Source: Symsagittifera roscoffensis (taxonomy: Eukaryota; Xenacoelomorpha; Acoela; Convolutidae). Taken from it: 64,000 bases of DNA. This document shows positions 38,101-47,100 of this stretch, piece by piece. The stretch is taken from positions 59,538,312 to 59,602,311 of the forward strand of contig NC_087066.1 of NCBI RefSeq assembly GCF_963678635.1. Direction: 5' to 3'. Position 1 is the stretch's first letter, and each line of letters begins with the position of its first letter. Position numbers and translations under genes: made by a program. The notes under the pieces were generated by a model. The model searched no databases, was not told the origin of the DNA, and saw only the letters and a program-made list of their open reading frames with translations.

Positions 38101-41100
38101 ATACACATACATAAATAATAAAAGCAAAACTAAATGAAAGAAAGAATAATTAAATAAATATAGAAATAAATATCAACAAATAAACAAAACACACCTGATA
38201 AATAAATAAGCAATAAAAAAATAAATCAATACATAAATAAAAAAATAAATACATAAATGAAAACATAAATAAATAAATATATAAATAAATAAAAGCAAAA
38301 GTGAAATGTACAAATAATTAAATAGACATGAAAAAATATATATGAACAAATAACCAAACAAACAGACCCATAATATGAATAAATGAAAATAAATAAATGA
38401 AATAAATACACATACATAAATAATAAAAGCAAAACTAAATGAAAGAAAGAATAATTAAATAAATATAGAAATAAATATCAACAAATAAACAAAACACACC
38501 TGATAAATAAATAAGCAATAAAAAAATAAATCAATACATAAATAAATAAATAAATACATAAATAAATACATAAATAAATACATAAATAAATAAATAAATA
38601 AATAAATAAAAGCAAAAGTGAAATGTACAAATAATTAAATAGACATGAAAAAATATATATGAACAAATAACCAAACAAACAGACCCATAATATAAATAAA
38701 TGAAAATAAATAAATTAAATAAATACACACGCAGAAATAATAAAAGCAAAACTAAACGAAAGAAAGAATAATTAAATAAATAAACAAAACACGTGATAAA
38801 AATAAACAAAAATAAATATGTACACACATAAATTATAAATAAATATAAGCAAACTAAACATAATTAAATAAATAGAAGAACAGATAATTAAATAAATAAA
38901 GATGAACAAATAAAGAAACAAACATACGCAATCACGTGACATAGCGCGATATAGTCCAGCCCACATGATAATTGATAACTGTGGACGTTATTTGTCGACA
39001 CTTGACAACAGACAACATTTAAAAAAAAAACCCGTTACACGATACCATAACACCTTGACTAAAGTCTTCGGTGTAATGAATATATATTTAAAAACCAATG
39101 ATCGAAATCGTATGCAAAAAATGTTGTTTAATATTGTTGATATAAATTATTCACAAAAAACAACCAAAATTTTAAGCAAAAGCACAAACGAGCAAAAAAA
39201 ACGGCAGAGAGCAGCTTCTTATTTAAAAAAAAAGCAAAGAAAAAACTTATAAAAAGTCAAATACAGGAGATGCGGAACTTCACACAACATGTGATGAAGT
39301 AAATTATACACTGAGACAAATCGTAGCTTCGCAACACTTGTGATACAACAAAAACATTGCGATTCAAGATCATGAATATAAAAAACTGAAAAATTAACTT
39401 GAAAAAACTTTAAACGTCGAAAAAATTATATCTACGAAAATTCCATACATTTGTTTCGGATGCGGTTTATAAACCTTGCTTAAAAACATTGGGAATCATT
39501 TAAAAGGTTGCAACTAAGTCTACAAAATCTGTCAGAGTTGAAAACAAAACTGTTATAAAAATAACCTGATCTATAAAATTTGAGAAATTTTTAATCCATC
39601 CCTGCTGAAAAAAAAGAAAAGATGGACGTAGTTTGCCTTCGAAACAACGCAACATGCAAACTAGCTTAACTAAGCCGATTTAAAATAAGACAAAACCGTT
39701 TGATCAGAATGAACAATATATAAACATAACCAAATTCAGACTTGGTAAATTCATAAATAACAGAACTCTCAATTATAATTAACAAAAGTTTTTAAATCAA
39801 AATAAAACCCATCATTTGGAATGAAAGACAATGAAAAACCGTTCTAATTCCAAATAAATAGAAAAAATTGAAAACGGAAAATGAACCGACGTAACTAGGA
39901 TGAAACCCGTGAAACAAATTTTTTTTTGAATTTAAATGAAAAACATAGCCAATCGAAGATTGGAAAAGAGTAATGAACGCAAGTAAACATAAAAAAACAC
40001 TGACTTTCTTGAAAAAAATCTCAACTTTCGAATTTCAATTAAAAATGCAATTTAAGCTCTCTGAATTTCTAGAACAATTTATGGCTGGCACTATTATATA
40101 ACATGAACCCAACTAGAAAAAACTGGATCAATAGGTAAAGTATTTATTCCGCTGGAAATCTAAAAATCGAAATTCCACTTACGAAACTAGAAATGTAGCA
40201 AGTTCAGTCTCATTTCAACCGCAATTCTTAAAATGGCTGCAATGCTTAACTTGCTCAGAAGCTCTATTGATGTTCTGAGCGCAAATCGCACAGAACCATG
40301 AAAAATCCAAGACCAATATTGTTCAAATCCACTGTTTTCAAATCAGGATATAAAACCGAAACGAAATTTAAGTTCAATTTTACAGGAGCCGAATTCAGAA
40401 AAAGTGAAAGCTTTCATTGAAATTCTAAAAAAAACGGATTCATAAACACAAAAAATATATATATATTTTTTTTCTAATTACTTTTCAAAATATTTCATAT
40501 TTTCATATTTTCAGAAAAAATTTCGATCACAAAGTTTTTCAAAAATCCATTGAAAAACAACAGAATGCACGACACCGAAAAAATTCTAAAAATAATGAAC
40601 GCTGGGCTCGGAAAAAAATAATATTAAGGAAAGAAAAGACAAACACAAGCTAATTATTGCATGTTAAAAAAGGATACCAAATGAAAAAAAAGCCGAAAAT
40701 AACTAAAGAGCACATAGCAAAACAATCAACTCTTCTGCAAATTTCGAATTCAAACGTATCGAACATTTTGAAAAAATCTGATTACAATTAAATTCAGGCT
40801 TGCTAAGCCCTAGTCAATCAATTAAATTGGGTAGAGACCTTTAAGCAATACAAGCTAGAGAGCAATTTAAAAAATCAAAAATGTATTTCGACAAAACTAA
40901 CGCAAATTTATGCAAAAAACAATTTGGCAAAAAATCACGCCCTTGTTCACTCCCAGTTGTAAGCGAAAACTCACAAATGATTTGATTAGCCTACGAGTTC
41001 CTCAGCAGAATACAGTTAAAATTTTGATTTTTCAAAGTTGTCGATTCAAGATAACAAAAAAAAACTTTCCGAAAACTTTCGAAATATTGACACAATACAC

Positions 41101-44100
41101 AGAGCCATCATCTTGAAGCGATTTCAAATAAAATTACTCAAGCCTAAAACACAGCAAAATGAAATGAAAATATTTTCACGCACATTGAGATCAAAAAAGT
41201 AGATCAGAAACCAAGCATCGGAAAAAACTGATACCTTAATGAAAAAAAAAAAAGATTTAACAGTGATTTCTTTCGAAAAACTTTCATTCCTAGAAGATCC
41301 TAACATTCCTAAATTATTTTTTATCTTGATTTTTTTCCAGCTGTAGACTCACTATCACTTCAGTAGCTAAGACCCAAAGCTACAGCTTTTAAGCGTGCAA
41401 CTTGGTTAGAACTGGGGATCTTAAAATCGGAGATTCTGTGAACAAAGTTACTCACGGGCAATAAATCTAGTACCCGATTAGTACATGAGTCCACAAGCTA
41501 AGTTTTAAACTCATCTAAAGGAAGGTATGTGAGGTAAACTTTTATCTTTTGAAAAATTAATGTAAGCACAAAAGTCTACGCTCGGCCATCATCTTGAAAC
41601 GACTTCAAATGAAATCGCGCAAAAGAAATTGGGACAAAAATTAATTCGACGCACATTGAGAGCAAAAAAAGAACAAGTAAGAAACCAAGCATCCAAGAAA
41701 CCTTGATGAAGAAAAAGCTTCTAACTGATAAGTTCTTTCGAAAAATTTTCCTTCCTAACAGAAAGTTTTGGCGTGAAAATCAGGAAACCGGAAACTATAA
41801 TTACTCATGAAAAATGGGGGAAACACTAGGAAACTCTCGAATCAACGTGCAACTTGGCTAGAACAGAGGATCTTAAAATAGGAGATCCTGTGAACAAAGT
41901 TACTGATGAGAACAAGTCCAATACCTGATGTTTGAGTCCACAAACTAGGTTTTACACTCATTTAAAAGCGGATCTATCTGGTATATTTGATCTTTTGAAA
42001 AAGTTGTATCAATTTCAACACATATGCGAATCGGAGCTTCGCATCACTTGCGATACAACACAAACATGAAAAAAAAACATAAGTCTAAAAAAATGAAATG
42101 TTGAATAAAAGTAGGGGAACGAAATTTTTTTATGTCTCGATAAAGCTGGAAAAGCATATTTGAGATTTTTTGAACTTCTTATACTGATGCGGGACTAAAT
42201 GTGTAATTTCAAAAATTGGCCTTTGCCCAAACCTTGTTTGTTGCTATAATACCATTTTTCTTACAAAAAATTAAGAGAAGGGTAGTTCGAGAAAATTCGA
42301 AAAGTTTAAAAACGGTCAAAAAACAAAACTTTGATTTTTCCGAGGGCCATAACTTTTAGTATAAAAAAATTGTGAGTGACCACTAATGCAGGAGAGCTTC
42401 CCACTTACCATTATCTCCCTTGCACCTACGATCTCAGATTTGGCAGGTTAGTTTTCGAAAGTCAAAAGATTCAAAAAAAGGTCAGACCATCAAAAATTCA
42501 AGTCTTTAGGTAAAAACTTAGTGTAAAAAATATGGGCGAAGCTTATGTAGATCTTTCCAAAACCCGTTCTATTCGTTAAAAGCAAACTCCCAGATTTTAG
42601 AAGCAAACTCAAATTTAAAAATAAATGGGTCAAATATTCCATATTTTACCACTTTGAAGGCTATAGACAGAGGGGTGGAGTAAAAAGAAGACTAGGTGAG
42701 TATCTAGGCACATAGAAGAGTAGGCGGTTTTTTAAATGATACTTTTTTAAACATCCGTTAGAATAAAGAGAAAAACTAAGTTTGCAAAAAATGAAGAAAA
42801 AAAATCCTAAGAGTATTAAAAAATAATACACAAAGCCAAACCCCATATTTGCATGATACCTGATTTACCAACCAAAATTTCCAGGAAAACATGCCAATTA
42901 AATCATTTGAAATTTAAATTGTCAATGGAACAAAACTTGAGAAGCGGAAAAAAAGCTGAAAATTTTATACAAGAAAACTTTAAAACGTTTCATGGCCCCC
43001 CCCCCTGAAACTACGAAAAACAACACTTGCAACTACCAGGATACTTAGGTACAGCACAACAAAACTATGATATAGCAGCTAAGCCGGAAAAGCTTAAGCA
43101 TATAATTTTTCCGGAACAACAATTTTTCCGGAAAAACAAAATATTCAATTGCATACATACAGAAAAAAAACAAGGTCCGGCCTGGAATCAACCCCACAAC
43201 ATAGGATGCAAAAGCGAAAGCGTTACCTCTAGGCCAAGCCCGAAGTAACCTGGATGTTGTTATGATTCAATAATAAAGCAAGTCAAGATTTTGTAAGAAA
43301 AGTTGTTTACGGGAAAAAAGCCTAGTTCCCGATTACAAGACATGCTTTCGTAAATGTAAGTAAAATCACCGGTAATTAGTTTGAAAAAATAATACACAAA
43401 GCCAAACCCCATATATTTGCATGATACCTGATTTACCAACCAAAATTTCCAGGCAAACATGCCAATTAAATCATTTGAAATTTAAATTGTCAACGGAACA
43501 AAACTTGAGAAGCGGAAAAAAAGCTGAAAATTTTATACAAGAAAACTTTAAAACGTTTCATGCCCCCCCTGAAACTACGAAAAACAACACTTGCAACTAC
43601 CAGGATACTTAGGTACAGCACAACAAAACTATGATATAGCAGCTAAGCCGGAAAAGCTTAAGCATATAATTTTTCCGGAACAACAATTTTTCCGGAAAAA
43701 CAAAATATTCAATTGCATACATACAGAAAAAAAACAAGGTCCGGCCTGGAATCAACCCCACAACATAGGATGCAAAAGCGAAAGCGTTACCTCTAGGCCA
43801 AGCCCGAAGTAACCTGGATGTTGTTATGATTCAATAATAAAGCAAGTCAAGATTTTGTAAGAAAAGTTGTTTACGGGAAAAAAGCCTAGTTCCCGATTAC
43901 AAGACATGCTTTCGTAAATGTAAGTAAAATCAACGGTAATTAGTTTGAAAAAATCACCGGAAAAAGGTCTAGTACCCAGATTCAAAACCTTTGCTTTTCG
44001 CAAGGATGAAAAATTAGACGACCATAGTGTTCGAACACATCTAGAACGAACCAAAAGAATTCGAGTCAACTGTCTTCGTAACTGCTCCATATCTTATTTC

Positions 44101-47100
44101 TTTCTCTAGTAGTTGACACAAGTAGATAATCTAATGCTAAATACCAGTATGCAATGCAAGCGCTTTAAAAAATCAGATAAAACAAATGCTACCAAATACG
44201 GACACACAGAAACTGAACATAAATATAAAACTGAGAAGAAACATATTTTGCATCCAATGGCCATAAAAAACACCATTTGTATTATCAAAAATGCCAAATT
44301 TAGGGTTCAAATCCTCTAATCTTGTTATTTTTGTTGCTACGCGGTAAATTCTATAAATAATATCTAACTATAAAAGGGTCGAAGTAAGACACTATAGTAA
44401 AATCATTTTGCAGGCTCTTTTTTGCCAAGCCCACGCCAAACTTTTACCATTATTAATTTTGTTCATAATTTCCGATTCGTCGAAAAAAGTTGTCAGTATT
44501 ACTACGTATTACATTTAATACCTAATAAAGTATGTATAATGGATATTGTTTTTGCTTCGAGATTGTCCGAATAATATGTTTAAACTTCATTTTTTTTATG
44601 CCATTTGAAGTAAAAAAAAATATTTCCAATGTTGAAAAAACTAGAAGAAACAAAATTTTCGTATGTCTCATAAAAGAACAACTAGAGGCCCAGCTAACGC
44701 TGGAGGTACGCGTTGGATATTGTATCAATTTGCTATACTCATGAGGCACGAAAAATGAAATTTAAAAAGCTTGACTTTGCCAAAACCTTCGTTGTTTCTC
44801 TTCTAAAATAAGCAACGAGAGTAAAAAAATTTGAGATAATCAATTTTCCCAAGGATATAACATTTCTCTTAACTAAAATCTAAGGGAAAAATTATCTCAA
44901 CGAGTTCTTTCAATTGAACTTTTCATCTCACATTTGATTGTGTAAAATTTAAGAAAATTCAAAAAACTTCTAGTTGTTCTAAAAAAAAGGTCAAAAGATT
45001 TTCCAAAATCCATAACTTTTTTCTGCAAAAAAGCAGGTTGTGGCCACTTAAGCAGAAAAGATTCCCAAAACCAAGTTTCTCGATTGAACACAACCTGAGA
45101 ACTGCCACGGTAGTTTTCGCGTAGAGTCAAGTAAGTTCTTGTTTGAAGGCCAGAACTTTGTTTAAAAGAAACGGAGCATAGACAGTTATAGAGGTAGGCT
45201 TTCAACAACCAGTTGTTTTGATTAAACCTATGATATCGGATTTGGCAGGATAGTTAGCGAGAAAAGTCCAAAAAACGGTCACCAAATCAAAAATTTGATA
45301 TTTCCGAGAACCATAGCTTTTTGTGTAAAAAATAAGGAGTAGCCGCTTATGCAGAATCAATACACGCATTTTGTAATTTCTATTAAATCCAAAATCTCAG
45401 ATTTGGGAGGGTATTTCCGGAGAAAACTTTCAAAAACCGATCAAAAATCAAAAATTTGACTTTTCCGAGTGCCATAACTTTTGATGGTGGAATGATTTTG
45501 AGGTAGTCGTATAATAATGAGGTTTTCCCGTGACCTGTTCTCTGAATTGAACCCAAAATCTCAGATATGGCAGGGTAGTTTTCGAGAATATTCAAAAAGT
45601 TAAAAAAATAAAATACCAAAAATTTGGTTTTTACATGGGGCGATAAATTGTAGCGTAAGAAACATTGTGAGTGACCGCTTAACCAAGGGAGCTTCCCACT
45701 ATCCGTTATCTCCATTGAGCCCACAGACTTGAGAGGTTAGTTTGCGTGAAAAGTCAAAAAGATTCGCAAAATGGTCAAAAATCAAAACTTTCACTATTCC
45801 GAGGGCGTAATAAAAATTGGGCGTAGCCGCTTATGCAGAGAGCTTTTCAAAACAGTTCTATTCATGGAAACCAAAAACTAATATTGGTCAAACATTCCCC
45901 CAGAGACTTTTTCGAAGGCTGTAGACAGAGGGTTCAATTAAAAAGAGACTATAGGGGGGTGTATGCAGGCACAGAAGGGAGTAGGCGGACTTTCAATTGA
46001 TACCCCTTTTTTGAAATAAAACTCTTTTTATAACGAAAGAAAAAAAGGAAATTCAAAAAACCGATTGGTAAACATACATTAACTTGAAAAGCGCGGAGGG
46101 GAGTATTTATATTGTGTTTTCCATGAAACGACTCAAAATCAGGTCATTAAGCCGATAAAAAAATAGGCCGAAATAAATTGGGATGAGGAACTTTTTTTTA
46201 GCGAAACAAAAAAATACGAAGTCAAGGTAAGCAACGTTTTAAATTGTAGGATTAAATCAAACACTAAACGCAACATCAAAAAACAACGACAAAAAATAAG
46301 CAGACAAATAATAAGCTGAAAATTTTTTTAAAACGGAATACTTCCCGTTTGAAAAAAAAAACAGGCCCTGATCAGATTCGAACCCAGAACCTTTGCTGTC
46401 CATGGCGTATTCGACAAAAAATAAGCAGATACATAATAAGCCGACAATTTTTTTTGAACGGAATGTTTCCCGTTTGAAAAAAAAACAGGCCCTGATCAGA
46501 TTCGAACCCAGGACCTTTGCTGTCCCAGGCGTATTCGTTACCTCGAGACTAAGTGTGCCGGAGAGGGCTAACTGAATAAGCCGGAGTGTGCTAATCGCAA
46601 GCGTAATTACAATATAAGAATGAGTCATTAACCTTAAAATGTGCCTCCTGTATCGCCAAAATATTTTCTGGTCTCGAGCGAAACCAAATTTCAAATCGTT
46701 GTTGTTTGAAATTATTACAAGGCACGAATAAGTCACAAGGCTCCTGATAATTATTTTTTAGAAAAACATCCACTAACCTGGTGACACAACCCATGCCCTG
46801 AGCAGTTGGTGAAGCAAGGAGCGACTCCATTGGCAGAGCCCCTCATTTCCAATTCCCCCCCTGGTGGGGTATCTTTTGAGAAATCATTCGGCGCAATGAT
46901 CACTTTAGCCACTGTTGCCAGTTCATCCAGCGTGAGCATTTTGGCCCCGTGCGATAGCGGGAGGAGATTGTAGTAATAACTACTGTCAGTTAATGGTCGA
47001 TTATAACTTTTTGTAACAGACACAGTTCCAAAATCATCTTTCTCCCTATAATAGTCTGAGTTAACATACTGCGAGGAATGGTCAAGTGAAAGCAGATTCA

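Larger units (their letters stand above)
36690..39077. mobile_element. Helentron-like non-autonomous element, copy 2
   Basis: Same left end as copy 1 (AACATAGGCGCTACGCGCAA, ACACCGAAG at 36711-36719) and same right end (hairpin 39050-39074, CTTCGGTGT at 39066-39074, GTGTAAT at 39077). Contains about ten 76-bp units, a unique 170-bp piece (37516-37690), and an AAAT-rich microsatellite region. Near identity with copy 1 at both ends suggests fairly recent movement. Sits in a RING-CH gene intron. Confidence 0.7.
42826..43960. repeat. 564-bp tandem duplication in the composite repeat
   Basis: 42826-43390 and 43390-43960 are nearly identical (offset 564-566 bp; for example TATAGCAGCTAAGCCGGAAA at 43071 and 43635). 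An identical 73-codon frame in both (43027-43248, 43591-43812) reflects the duplication, not a gene. Each unit has one tRNA-like module. Confidence 0.9.

Noticed and set aside
37702-38966. Minus-strand 'membrane proteins' rich in Leu, Ile, Phe and Tyr
   Set aside because: They are translations of AAAT/AAATACAT microsatellite and recur with the repeat period.
43027-43812. Identical 73-residue ORFs as a paralogous pair
   Set aside because: They come from the 564-bp tandem duplication and include a tRNA-like module, so they are not coding.
46257-46736. 159-residue minus-strand ORF
   Set aside because: It spans two copies of a tRNA-like repeat; internal repetition of the protein mirrors the DNA duplication.
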